From Zymoseptoria tritici IPO323 (taxonomy: Eukaryota; Ascomycota; Dothideomycetes; Mycosphaerellales; Mycosphaerellaceae): a DNA stretch of 64,000 bases. Shown piece after piece: positions 11,869-22,288 of this stretch; the first letter of the stretch is position 1, and every line of letters begins with the position of its first letter. Below the pieces are notes generated by a model. The model was not told where the DNA came from. It was given only the letters and a program-made list of their open reading frames with translations, and searched no databases. A program made the position numbers and the translations under genes. Location: NCBI RefSeq assembly GCF_000219625.1, contig NC_018212.1:1878501-1942500 (forward strand), in the 5' to 3' direction.

Positions 11869-12918
11869 GTGTAGGAGCTGCCGGATACACTACTTCTCGC
11901 AGGTCGCGAGGACAAGACTCGTGGGTACTGCCTTGCAGCGGGTGCGAAGTGTTCACAGCAAGCCGCTCATGCGGCAGACCTTGGTCGATGCAGACTACGT
12001 GTCCTGCCTGCTCCTTGGTACCAGAACAGAATGTGCGAGGACACAATTGCCGCCCGATGGTGCAGCCGATCATGACTACAGCGGTGGCCTGACAAGTGCA
12101 ATTGGGGCGATGCCGTGCCCTCGCTGAAGTACCCACAACGTACTCCAGCTCCCTCTGGCTGCTGCTCAGCAGGCGAGCGGGAAGGCGTGGAAGAGCATCT
12201 CTCGCAAGATCACAGGTTTCCAGGGGTAGGTCCGGGCTCGCCGACTTCTCTTTGCTTTTTCCAGCATCCACCATTTTCTCTCTTCTTCCAGCCAGCGCTC
12301 GCTTCGACATCGCTACTCTTTGCTCTACTTGCTCGCCAATATGCCGCTCTGGCGGCACTCGCTATGACATACCAGTGTAGAGAGTTGCTCCGACGGCGCG
12401 GACGCACGACCTTGGCTTTGCATTTCCAATATTGGCTTTTGACAAGCCAGCAGCACCATTGCCCTCCAGCAAGCAGTGCTCGGTGTTGCCTGAGCAGTAG
12501 CACTGCACACGTAGGATACGCACGAAGTCAAGGCCCGGCCTGCTCGCTGTGTTGGCGGACACCCGCGCCAGGGAATATCTGCCGACCGCGACCACGAGAT
12601 CCGACTCAGAACTTTCGACACAGGGTCAGTCATTCCTGGATCTGGAGAAAGAAGAGAGCAGGAGCAAAGTTCGCCTCGGTCCAAGTAAAACTACAGTATA
12701 CCGGGCATTCAAGAAAGAGAGCTCAGTGAATGTCATTCCCTCTCACCTGCGCATACGACCGACGACTATCAATTTATCAGCGAACATGGCTGCATCGTTG
12801 CATTCGGCCGATTGATGCGATTGATGCGATTGAGCTCCATGGGCAGAGCCGTGTTCATGGCCCGGCCATGCGACACCACTCCTTTGTCGCTGAACCTCTC
12901 GTTGGATTCTTGTTGCGA

Positions 12919-13257
12919 TCACCACCCACCACCGCACTTGATCCTGCCTCCGGTTCCCGCGCCCGCGCCGGTGCAGTGGCCGTGCACTCCAGGTACGCCA
13001 GCATTCCTCTTGCAAAGGCAATCGAAGCGATTGTCGTTCAAACCATGCCCGGTCGTAGCCGAGCATCGGGATGAGCTGCCGTCGTCATAACAGTCGCTGG
13101 AGCCGCTGGCATCACATGCCGAGTTCGTGTCCGGCCAGACTCTCACGCCGTCGCCTTTGAGACATAAGCATTGGGACTTGTAAGATCCGCCGGCGAGGAC
13201 GGTGGTTTGCATCAACTGAAAGCCGAGCAGAGTTGGGAGAAGAGTGAGGAGTTGCAT
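12919..13257 (-). CDS. small secreted cysteine-rich protein, 112 aa
   Basis: One uninterrupted frame from ATG at 13257. Residues 1-22 form a signal peptide (MQLLTLLPTLLGFQLMQTTVLA). The mature part has nine cysteines at 30, 32, 48, 56, 65, 80, 82, 95 and 108, with two CxC pairs (QCLCLK and DCLCKR) and Gly/Ser/Asp-rich spacers, then a glycine-rich tail. Secretion, size and cysteine content make it a candidate effector or antimicrobial protein. No known fold is recognised. It is the cleanest secreted-protein gene in the first 13 kb, with no intron and an intact frame. Confidence 0.75.
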   Translation of the reverse strand: MQLLTLLPTLLGFQLMQTTVLAGGSYKSQCLCLKGDGVRVWPDTNSACDASGSSDCYDDGSSSRCSATTGHGLNDNRFDCLCKRNAGVPGVHGHCTGAGAGTGGRIKCGGGW

Positions 13258-14749
13258 GCTTCTTGTTGAGAGTGATGAGCGGCATGAATGCTGCAGTCAG
13301 AGAGAGGTTGGCTTACGTGTTGGAGGGCAGATGAAGGATGCACCGGTCGATGCCGTGGACTTGCGAATGGCGTACGAATTGGCAAGCAGAGGGGAAGAGG
13401 ACGACTAGCGATATTCGTTCAAACGAGCGGGCGTCAGGTCTCGGTGCACTGCCCGCACTTGTGTGGGATGGTAGGTGTGGGAAGCACGTAAGGCCTGCCT
13501 CACTCTCGTATACTCCGCCTGGACAATCCTACCTTGACACAGCGCAGCAACGAACAAATCTGCTCAGCATTCGCCTCACGAAGCGGAAAATCAGGTGAAG
13601 CTGCTTGGATTGGAGTGGGCTCTCATCGAAGCTGTAAATTTCGACTTTGCGCACAGCCTGCCGCCCGATGTATGTCGAGTGCAAGTCTTATAAACCAGCT
13701 CAACAAGCTTAGCTTTTGGCATTGTCCTGCAAGACCGTACCCTCCGCCTTGGCCGAAAGATGTCAGCCATATTAACAAGCAGACCTATCATTCCACACCC
13801 GTTGCCTCTACATCCAAAGGTTCAGCCTTGCTAGAGATGGGCGCAAATTCCTCGCCCGCTGAATCCGCCGGAAAGATGAAAGCATGAAAAAAAAACTCGC
13901 AAGCGTGATATAAGGTTAAGGTCGAGTTGGATCCAGGATCACAAAGCATGCGACACCCCGTGTGCACTGCCTCTAGCAGGGCAAGCGAAAGTGCATTTCC
14001 GTGCCGGATAGACAGCATAAGCACCATGAACATCTCCGAGGATTCGATTCGGCCTCGGCGAAGAGGCGAGGGCATCCATTAAGTCTGGCAGTGGGTCTAG
14101 ACGTGATGATGAATGTCATCGAGGATCGATTGGAGACAGAGAGCGAGCTCAATGGCTTCGTCGGCAGCGTCGCTCTAAGCACGCAGGAGTTGCCCACGGT
14201 CGGCCGGTTTGATCTGGTCTGCTGAGATCGATAGCTCACCTCTCCTCTGCCCGTTCCCTTTGCAGATCTTCCACTGTGGACCGAATGTTGTCGTGCGATG
14301 GCAAGGGTATACCAACAGGACGGAGCCGACTTTGGTTGAAGAAAAACGAAAGCATCTAAACGTCGTCAGAATGTCGGCGGTTCGGCGCATGTCCTCTTTG
14401 GGCAGGTGTGAAGCGATCGTGGAGTCCGTATTGGCCGGATATGTCCATTATTCGTACGAGGACCGCCTACCACTTTTTGCCCTGTGAACTGGCCACGATC
14501 TCTGTCCCAGCTATCATCTCCGCCCCTTTCTGCTGCCATCCGAGGAAAGATTTAGAACTTGTCAGCTCACCCAAAGTCTGAATCGGCCATTGCGGTGCGC
14601 TTATGCTTCTCAGTCCCGGACGCCGACGTGTTCGTCCGATTTTTCCTCGTCTTTTTCTTCAACAGTCAGCGACGACCAGCTCCTCCAAACACGGGACGAA
14701 AATCGACTCAAAACAGACAACACCCAACGCGGCGCCAGCTTCCGCCAAA
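13258..14749. other. intergenic, no supported gene
   Basis: Short frames only. The last 150 bases before 14750 are A/C-rich, like the leaders of the other small secreted-protein genes nearby. Confidence 0.45.
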
Positions 14750-14848
14750 ATGCAGCCCTTCGCCTTCGCCGCTCTCTTCACTGTAGCCCTCGCCACCGCA
14801 GTACCCGAACCCAAGCATGCTTCCTCGGGAATTGTCTCTCACGCCTAA
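14750..14848 (+). pseudogene. signal-peptide ORF, probably a broken secreted-peptide gene
   Basis: ATG at 14750 opens a clear signal peptide (MQPFAFAALFTVALATA) but the frame stops after 32 codons. Beyond the TAA the same frame continues with a cysteine pattern (CPKWCNCD), another stop, and then CFCHAGDSTHTAFC. This suggests a former cysteine-rich secreted protein cut by nonsense changes, or an exon structure I could not resolve. The signal peptide resembles that at 18435 (MQxFAF...AVP). Confidence 0.4.
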
Positions 14849-17062
14849 TATAGAGCTCACCAATGTCCAAAGTGGTGCAATTGCGACTAATCTCGCAAAC
14901 TTCATGCGATCCAACCCATCACCGCCATCATCGTAAAATGTTTCTGCCACGCCGGTGATTCCACCCATACTGCCTTCTGCGCAGACGAGAAGGTGTGGGT
15001 AACAAGGCCCTTTGCAACGATGGCCCGCACCAGAACGAGATACGTAATGGGTTGGGATTCTCGAGTTCCTCGCGGGTCGGTGATTTTCGGTGTCATAAGG
15101 AGTGTTTCTGTTGTTCGACGAGGAGCAAGGGTGAAAGGGCGTGGAAAATGGTCGTGGCGGTGATTACAGGTGGCTTGAACACCTGAGACCGGCTCGCTTT
15201 CCTTTGCTCACAAACATCTGCACGCTTCGTTCTCGCCAGACCTTGGTTCTTTGCCTTTGTGGCTGCTCCATCGAAAGCTCCCAATTCCAAAGCACGGTCC
15301 TTACCACGTCTGTTGGGTGCTTTTGGTTGTCGTTGTTCACAGCATGCATCCTCTTCTCGAGTGCGTTCTCCCATCGAGATCGAATATGCTCAGGTGCCTC
15401 GGACTTATATCGCTCGCTCAGACCATCCATTCGAATTCGAGGTCTCGGCGGGCGATTGCTTGCAAACAATCGCTTGCGGGCAAGCTGGCACCTGTGGAGA
15501 TGGGATCTGGCTCCACTTACCTGCCGGAGTACCTGTTTCGGTTTCTGGCATGGCTGCTGGGTGGGTGACCGCATGGTGGGTGACCGCATGAAATTCTCTG
15601 CAAAATGGGGATTGAACGGACATGCACATCCCGCCCTCTAGAGATTGGCAATGCATCGTGGTGTGTTGAGTCTGTGAGAAGATCGAAAGAAAGGACGTTT
15701 TAGAGGTGGAGGAGTGAGGAGTAGGTCTTCACGTGATCACGCTATTGCCTGCCTCGCTGGCATCCACTTTTGGACACGACGTACATCCTACCACACCATC
15801 GATCCTGGACACTTATACGCGAATTGCATCACAGCTTCACACGTTGGGCTGCAGTATGGCTGAGATGCGCCGCATAGCGCTATCGAGGGCAGCAGCAGCG
15901 ACTTGACCGCGATGACTGCAGATTCGAAAGACCTTCCGACGAGGGAGCGCGCGGCTTTTGGGAGGGCGACTATACATTCGCAAAACATCGAGCGCAGCCT
16001 GCCATGGCCGAGACCCGCGGGCTCTCAGGACGAATCATCTTACCGCCGTGACGGCTATTGCTTCGACAAGTGACCGTCGAAATCCTCCGCGACCGAAAAC
16101 CCCTCATACCTACTTTACCAGCATCCGATCGCACGCCCACTTCTAGCCACTCGCAACCGGCTGGCCGTTCACTCCTTTTCCTGCTGGCGATTCTGTGCGT
16201 AGCCGGGTATGAAAGGATGGTCGAACGGGATGGCAATCCGCGATAAAGCTTGCGGCGTGGACAAAAGGGCTGGAGAAGGTGGTCAAGGTTACTACTTGTA
16301 AGACGAAGAAGGGCAAGCAAGAGCGGTGGTGCCGAAATGGCAGATCCAGGGCGCCTCTTCCAAGAAGCGGGTCTGCTCCAGGGATACAGTACGTCGCAAG
16401 CTTGTGAAGAGACACTGCCTCATCTGTGGCGGCAAGCAGCTTGAGATGCGGTGGACATACTCGTCAGTCCGAGTATCCGATCTCTCCACGTCCGCGCGAA
16501 CCGTAGTAACAACAGCCTGGTGCTTAGGCATACACAATGTGACCGCTCGGTCTTGCAATAAGACAGGACCGTACTGCGGCGCTGAGCCACGCCAAAGGGC
16601 ATTTAGCATGTCGATGCTGATTCCCGCCAGACACTGCTTACAGCTCACTGTTCAGTCTCAATTCGTGGCGATCAGGCGACCAGTCGAGCAAGCAAGTCGG
16701 GCAGCAGGGAGGATACAGATTCTTTCATCTGGTAGGTAGGTTGAGGCACAGTCCACGACTCCCTTCACTTGTCCAGTCTTACATGTCCCCTTTGACTGTA
16801 TTGCTCTCTTGCCATTGGAAATCGCACCATGCGTTATTTGATTCCAGGTGCATTTTCTCGCTAGTCAATTGGCACAGAGAAGTGCTGCACTTTCAATTCT
16901 CTCGAGATCTGGCCAGCATGGCAGCAGGCCCCGGAAGCATACGGGCACTCCTCATGGCGCCTACTGTGTCGCTTGCGGAGAGTCATCTATGTCGACTGAC
17001 GGCTGCTTGAATTGCGCTGCGTGGACCAAACATGTCGCTAGGGACCTGCCACTGACTGAGCG
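14849..17062. other. gene-poor region
   Basis: No gene supported. At 15360-15591 one plus-strand frame reads a plausible peptide with a C-x5-C-x5-C spacing (DCLQTIACGQAGTC) but no start or splice site is convincing. At 16290-16740 frames on both strands are open with no recognisable domain. Confidence 0.4.
15561..15590. repeat. 15-bp perfect tandem duplication
   Basis: GTGGGTGACCGCATG occurs twice in a row. Confidence 0.85.
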
Positions 17063-17808
17063 ATAGTTACCGCGTCGACATATCGAAACATATCAGCACG
17101 AGTCCAATACTGGTATCGAACACGGCAAGATACGAGCTTCGTCCCCAAGAATGTGAGGAACCAAGGACAGCCTGAGACTTTTACTTGGATGGGGACTTTG
17201 GCAGTGGAGCTACGGAATGACGAGTGGCTGTTGTCAGGCTTTGCTTTGTCGGATGCGGACGCAATACCCTTGGACAAACTTGGCTCATTTGCGAGATGAT
17301 GCTGTCTCCTCCCCAGCGTGAAGTCTAGCCTCATCTCAGCTCACGGTCCTGCTCGCTGCGATTCAAATGTAGAGGAGTGCGCTCGGGACACTTTCGGAGA
17401 CTCGACGTCCTGGTCGCAATCGCTTATGCTGGATCAGCTCGTGGATGTTCTGTTTGCAAACGAAGACGGCGCTGTGGCGGGGAGTGCCACTGATCTAAAG
17501 TTCTGCGAATCTGTGGACTGGACGTCCTTTCAGGACACAGCGAACGGCATCGAAATCAGCGGCAACTGAACTTGGATTTCAGCAAATACTACGACATCAA
17601 CCGGCTCTCGTCAGCTCGAGGAACAGAATCATTTCTCGATCGAGTTCGTGCCTGCCAACGAGCTCGGAGGTATCCTGCAACGATCGGTTGTTTTTTCCAA
17701 AATCGTATCATTCGACTTCGTCACTACGAACCCAGCATCATCATGACGGACAACCCCAGCGCCCTCATCCACTCCATGCGCCGACAAGCTGAATGGTGCA
17801 AGCACTGA
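17063..17808 (+). pseudogene. decayed or multi-exon coding segment, function unknown
   Basis: Three successive plus-strand blocks have protein-like composition: about 17063-17299 (with TFTWMGTLAVELRNDEWLLS and LSDADAIPLDKLGSFAR), 17318-17569 (preceded by an acceptor-like CCCCAG; acidic, with LMLDQLVDVLFANEDGAV) and 17572-17808. They are in different frames, separated by single stops, with gaps too short for introns. The simplest reading is a gene broken by indels and nonsense changes. No family is recognised. Confidence 0.3.
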
Positions 17809-18434
17809 AATCGCCTAGGCTCAACGAGAGCGATGACCGTGTCAGCCTCGATCTTCTACCTTGAGTGGACATGAGGAATCTCTCCAACAATTGCACGGCG
17901 CCGCCGGCGAAGGCGCAGCACTTTGAGACTTGCGCGGGTACTTCAGGGTATTTGGGAAGTCAGTACGATCTGCACTCCCCGTGGAGCGGAAAGTGTATCG
18001 GAATCCTGGTGCGTGCTTGGATCGAACTTTTGCGCAGCATGAGCCCCCGGCACTGTGTTCAAGCTCTTCTTCTGAGCGAGACTGCGATTTGCATCGTCCT
18101 TTCACGACTTCTTCCGACGACTTCCGCGGCTCCGCCTCGTTTGAACGATTCGCTGTCATCAGTGCGATGAGCATCTTCAATGGATAGTGCCGGAAATCCC
18201 GCACATGGGCTATCCTTGACTGTGACGTGTATACACCAACCCCGCCTGCTTTCGCTAGCATTCGAGGCCAGCTGGAGGTCCGTGTCCGTCGGCATCCTTC
18301 GCTTTACTTTCCAATACCATCAGCAGCAACCAGCTGGTCCCATCACGACACGAGAGGAAATGAGATTCGAAACGAGCAATACACGGCGCAGCACCATCAG
18401 TCACCACCACGCAACGAGACACCACTCGGTCAAC
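17809..18434. other. intergenic, no gene seen
   Basis: Short frames only. The segment before 18435 is A/C-rich leader-like DNA. Confidence 0.45.
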
Positions 18435-18551
18435 ATGCAGCTCTTCGCCTTCTTCACATGCATCACCGTCGCCGTCGCCGTCGCCGTGCCTGGGCTCGAG
18501 CCGGTCCGAAAGCCGCCGCCCCTCTGTTCGAAAGACAACCGTCCTTGGTGA
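18435..18551 (+). pseudogene. signal-peptide ORF of 38 aa, probably a broken secreted-peptide gene
   Basis: ATG at 18435 gives a signal peptide (MQLFAFFTCITVAVAVAVP) and a short tail ending RPW then TGA. Directly after the TGA the same frame reads CNPCNG and stops at TAG. A short cysteine module continuing past a single TGA suggests a nonsense mutation in a small cysteine-rich secreted peptide. It may alternatively be a genuine 38-aa secreted peptide. The start resembles the gene at 14750, so the two may be old paralogues. Confidence 0.4.
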
Positions 18552-19010
18552 TGTAACCCCTGCAACGGCTAGCGATCACAACATGAAGGAGCTCCTTGAC
18601 AAACCTCTCTCGCACCCTTTCAAATTGCCCAACCCAATGTGGCGATCGATGTGGAGTTGGGAACATGGATCAGGAGGACTTCTGAGCCGATGACCTCGAT
18701 CAATTGCCGATTCATGCCCAAGAGGGAGGGCATCGATTGAGTTTCCTGCCGTCAGTGCTATTCTTGTATGCGGTCCTGGCTGCGGAACATTGCGGCCGCT
18801 CGAGGAGAGGTTTTCCATGCTCGGGATGGCGGACATGACTATTGATAGCATTCAACGACTGTTGGTCGATTAGCTTTCCCGCACCCAGGAGATGCTCTCA
18901 TACAGTTCCAAGCTAGCCACCCTGTCCTAGTCTCGTGTTCCGCCGGGCTCACCGTACATTCCGTCAGTCTCCGACTTTTGGCAAGCTGATAGAACGTGCA
19001 GAACAGAACG
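18552..19010. other. intergenic, no gene seen
   Basis: No supported frame; it leads into the promoter of the secreted-protein gene at 19193. Confidence 0.45.
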
Positions 19011-19016
19011 TATATA
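19011..19016 (+). promoter_or_regulatory. TATA box candidate for the secreted-protein gene at 19193
   Basis: TATATA lies about 180 bases before the ATG and is followed by a long A/C-rich leader of CACAACACAA type. Position and composition fit a strong inducible ascomycete promoter; the assignment is inference. Confidence 0.4.
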
Positions 19017-19192
19017 GCACTCTCGGAGCACTCCTCGATTACTCTTTCCTTCTTTCTTCATCACAGGCTCGCAACCATTCGACCGACACCATCTACTACC
19101 CGCGACATCCTGCGACTGGCTGCAACACCACAGCACAACACAACCACAACACAATCACAACACCACAACACCACGACACCAGCCTCGACACA

Positions 19193-19530
19193 ATGCGCTC
19201 CACTGCTACCACCCTCCTCTTCGCCTTCTTCGGCCTCCTGCCAGTCGCCCTGGCGGTCTCGATAGAACCAAATGTGCACTGCAAGAATAATGTGTGCGCC
19301 TGTTGCCAGGACAAATTTGTTGTAAGATCCCGAATCGAGCGGTCAACCTTCTTCCTCAGAGCCTTGCTGACGTCTTGTAGGAGACCGGAGAGCCTTATCG
19401 GGGGTATTGTCACAATTACGAAGACGATCCCTATTGTTGGCCGGAGGACGACAACCACCACGACAAATGGCCCAGTGGGACTTATGAAGGTGAGGGATAT
19501 CCTTGCGGATTCCCGTGCGTGCCGAGGTAA
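19193..19530 (+). CDS. small secreted cysteine-rich protein, 92 aa (two exons)
   Basis: Exon 1 is 19193-19321 and exon 2 is 19381-19530, joined in phase 0 over a 59-base intron with GTAAGA donor, GCTGAC branch-like site and TTGTAG acceptor. Residues 1-21 are a signal peptide (MRSTATTLLFAFFGLLPVALA). The mature part has eight cysteines at 30, 35, 37, 38, 53, 62, 85 and 89, enough for four disulfides, with a His/Asp-rich middle and an end GFPCVPR. Without splicing the frame runs on into basic junk; with splicing every cysteine falls in one compact 70-residue protein, which supports the intron. It is a candidate effector or host-interaction protein; no family is recognised. Confidence 0.75.
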
Positions 19531-20170
19531 AATTCCCCTGCTCTGGCTCGAGAGCGAGAAGGAGTCCATTGCGTTTCGGGCATTGCTGTAAGATTTCTCT
19601 TGTCACCGTGGGGGGTGTTCATCCGAACTGATGTCAAGGTGCAGACACGGCGGCGTGGCATCTGGAACTCTTGTCGGCTGAGTCCGGTGCCGGCACGAAC
19701 GGAGGCGGTCACCGCCACTGAAAGAGTGATGGATTGTAATGCTCGGATTCCTTTTGGTCTCGGTGATTTCCGCGTGGGAAGAAGGATGTTTCATTTGTGT
19801 GACAAAGTTCGCCGCTGGGAGTGAGTTGGGCTCTGATGACGAGACGGTCCGTTTCGTTGTTATTGCTTCCAATCATGTAGTCGTATTCAAGTGCGCTCGG
19901 ATTCTCGGTGTGTTGTCCTGCCCTCGCTCACTTCACTCAATACTTTCACGGTGCAAGCAATCAAGCTTTGCTGGTTCAAAGAGAGCGTTGCATTCGTCTG
20001 CTTTTTCATAGGAGACTGCTTGTCCTTGGGATCTCTGCTTCCAGCCTTGACGATATCGCCACCATGCGGAAGACGCGGATGAGTACTTTGAGACGTGCGT
20101 CAGCGTTCAAAGGCACCGGATAATCGACAGCATCAGCATCGGACACTCTGACAAGCATGGAGTTCTACGT
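19531..20170. other. intergenic, no gene seen
   Basis: Short frames without features. Confidence 0.45.
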
Positions 20171-20790
20171 TCAAGCTTTTCTGAGCTCGCGATCATCCAG
20201 GCCCGGCGATCTGCATGGTTCTTCCACAACCACACTTCGATGATATCCGCTCGGTTGAGAATCGAGGCGCGGGTCGGGCGTCACACTGCCGTCAACATCC
20301 GCCGCCTCGGGCAATGGCGCTGACATTCCATTTACCTTGATAGTCCTATCCTTGCAAAGCACACGCCCAAGAGTGCACTCTTGAGACCAGAGGGAGCTGG
20401 CCACTTCCCAATTATTCCCTTCGTCGAGTTCCCTCTGTTGGTGCTCTGGTGGTAGACTGGGGCAGATGAGCGAAGATGAGAAGGCGAGGTAGGATGGGAT
20501 TATTATCGTTTCAACATCATTCGCATGGGTGCATATGCGAGCTTTTGGTAACGTACTTCGCAAAGCTTTCCACCACTGTCTGCGAGTCGTCACTCCACTG
20601 TATTGTCACTCGTTTATGGCAAGCAGTGACACCAGATACACACGTTTTCACCGACCTCTGCTTCTGCAAGTCCTGGCCTGATCGGCCTCGTTGACCTCGT
20701 CGCCATGACCCTCGCCACAGCCACAGCCGCACCAGGACTCCGGGTGAATCAACAGTGCGTTCCGGACCCTTGTCCCGGAGGTCTGCATGA
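20171..20790 (-). CDS. hypothetical protein, at least two exons, 5' end unresolved
   Basis: On the minus strand a protein-like frame (HKRVTIQWSDDSQTVVESFA) ends at a GTACGT donor (20551-20556). A 100-base intron (20457-20556, acceptor CCCCAG) joins it in phase to exon 2, 20171-20456, which reads an acidic segment (QQRELDEGNNWEVASSLWSQ) and stops. No in-frame ATG exists in exon 1; the frame is open back to about 20810 and another exon is probable. An alternative ATG frame nearby (from about 20766) is cysteine-rich with CGCGCGEG. No domain is recognised. Confidence 0.35.
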
Positions 20791-22012
20791 GATAGAGACG
20801 ATGTTCACTTCACGGCTCTATCGATCTGCGAGTGTTGGTGGACGATGATGGCTCAACGATCAGCTCTTACAGATGAGGTCCAGAGGAACGATCTTGCAGT
20901 CAATTCGCTGGTCATCTCAAGAAGCGGTGTTGAGCCAGGTCCATTGACTCGAGCAGAGGCTCTATCAAGTAATTTCCCCAAGGTGCTTTGCTCAAGCGTC
21001 CCTACCTCCACTGAACGGCTTTCGTTCAGTCAACTCGCGCCAAATGAAGGATTCTTCCCCTTTGTGCGGCCGGAAGTGCCCCCTGGTCTTTCGACTGCTC
21101 AATTGTCCTACTGAATGTGCTGAAGAGGAGCAGGACCCAACCCCGTGAATCAGCCGTCCTCTACAAGTTTCCCGGATCCGGACTTGAGATCTGCCACACC
21201 ATTGCTCGGGTTCAAGCTCCGTCCACGCATGCGCTAACACCCAGAGACGATTGAAGTATCACCCCCGTCAAGAGGATCAATGACCCGTCTTACGACCTTA
21301 TTGACGGTGTCGAAGGCGTTATGTCATTTCCTAGACGACTTGGGTGCAACAGGTTAAAGACAATGCGTTGCTGCGATAGTAAGCAGTGGGGTCGAGAATA
21401 TCGGTCAGGCGGTGCGATCGCCCATTCTAGCTGTCGATCACTGATAGCTCGAGGATTCCTAAATGTCACACCGGGACGGGAGTGCTTCCTGCGGCAGCGG
21501 TAACAGGAACAGCGACGGCAAGCAAGGGCGTAGCCCGCGAGTAAGCAGTGAGACCGAACGTTTCACGAGGCACTGCGGCATCGTTTGTCAAGATCTACCG
21601 GAACGTGGGAAGAAAGTGGGGAAAGGGGCCTTGTATGTGTCTTGTCTATCAAACGAAAGGTCGGCCAATCGATGCGAACTGGAGGGTATGTACAGCAGTC
21701 CCGGGGGACGAAGGCGTCAATGTCCCGGCTGCCTTCCTCGTCTTTTGTCTCGGACCATGGACGCTCCGTTGAATGTTGTGCAAAAGAGCCCCTTTTTCCC
21801 AAGCAAACCAGCAGGCGGACGGACATTAAGATGCCCAAAGAATCAAAGGTGTGCAATTGTCGGTGCATTGCCGGTGTCGTGTTGTGCAAATGTTGGGACA
21901 TGGTCTGTGGCGTTGCCCTTCATCCCAGAGAATGAGGAAGGTTGTCGATCTCGAAGTCGATTGTACCGATGGGTGAGGGCCGGTCAAGCGTGTCGTTGGA
22001 TGTGTGGGCAGG
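20791..22012. other. intergenic, no supported gene
   Basis: A plus-strand frame of 226 codons (21463-22143) overlaps the secreted-protein gene at 22013-22288 on the other strand and has no domain, so it is treated as a shadow. Confidence 0.4.
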
Positions 22013-22288
22013 CTACTTGCAGTAGGAACCGTGGCTGCCACTGTTTGAATGAAATATCAGTCCGAGGTCCTTCAAAGAGAGGAGTATTGGATCCGATAGA
22101 GATGCGATGGAGACTTACTGGCGACATGTACCCTTGTATTTGACGGTAGTCGTGATGAGTCTCCCGTATCCGTCCTTGCACCCATAGAAGCAAGGTCCGC
22201 CGTGAACACTGCATGGAAGATCTCCACACGTGTCGGCAGCAGCCTGGCCAGCCCAGATGGCGATGGCAGCGAAGATGGCGAAACGCAT
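22013..22288 (-). CDS. small secreted cysteine-rich protein, 65 aa (two exons)
   Basis: ATG at 22288 starts a signal peptide (MRFAIFAAIAIWAGQAAA). Exon 1 is 22119-22288, then a 78-base intron (22041-22118) with canonical GTAAGT donor and AAACAG acceptor, then exon 2 at 22013-22040 ending in TAG. The splice adds a sixth cysteine: C21, C26, C33, C37, C55 and C64, giving three possible disulfides in a 47-residue mature peptide. Ignoring the intron gives a premature end just after CRQ, so splicing matters. The spacing resembles defensin- or knottin-like peptides only loosely; the role (effector or antimicrobial) is inference. Confidence 0.75.

Larger units (their letters stand above)
10219..12918. 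other. gene-poor region with short tandem repeats
   Basis: No supported gene. Frames of 150-250 codons at 10549-11206 and 11615-12729 overlap each other on both strands and are rich in Arg, Ser and Pro, as shadow frames are. A minus-strand stretch at 12362-12595 reads a small Cys-rich segment (CYCSGNTEHC) that could be a relic of a secreted peptide. Confidence 0.45.

Noticed and set aside
11615..12729. Long overlapping frames on both strands (247 and 204 codons)
   Set aside because: Neither has a domain, splice pattern or signal peptide, and both are open over the same DNA, which suggests chance in GC-rich sequence.
21463..22143. A 226-codon plus-strand frame
   Set aside because: It overlaps the well-formed secreted-peptide gene on the minus strand, has no domain, and is Arg/Ser/Cys-rich in the way of chance frames.
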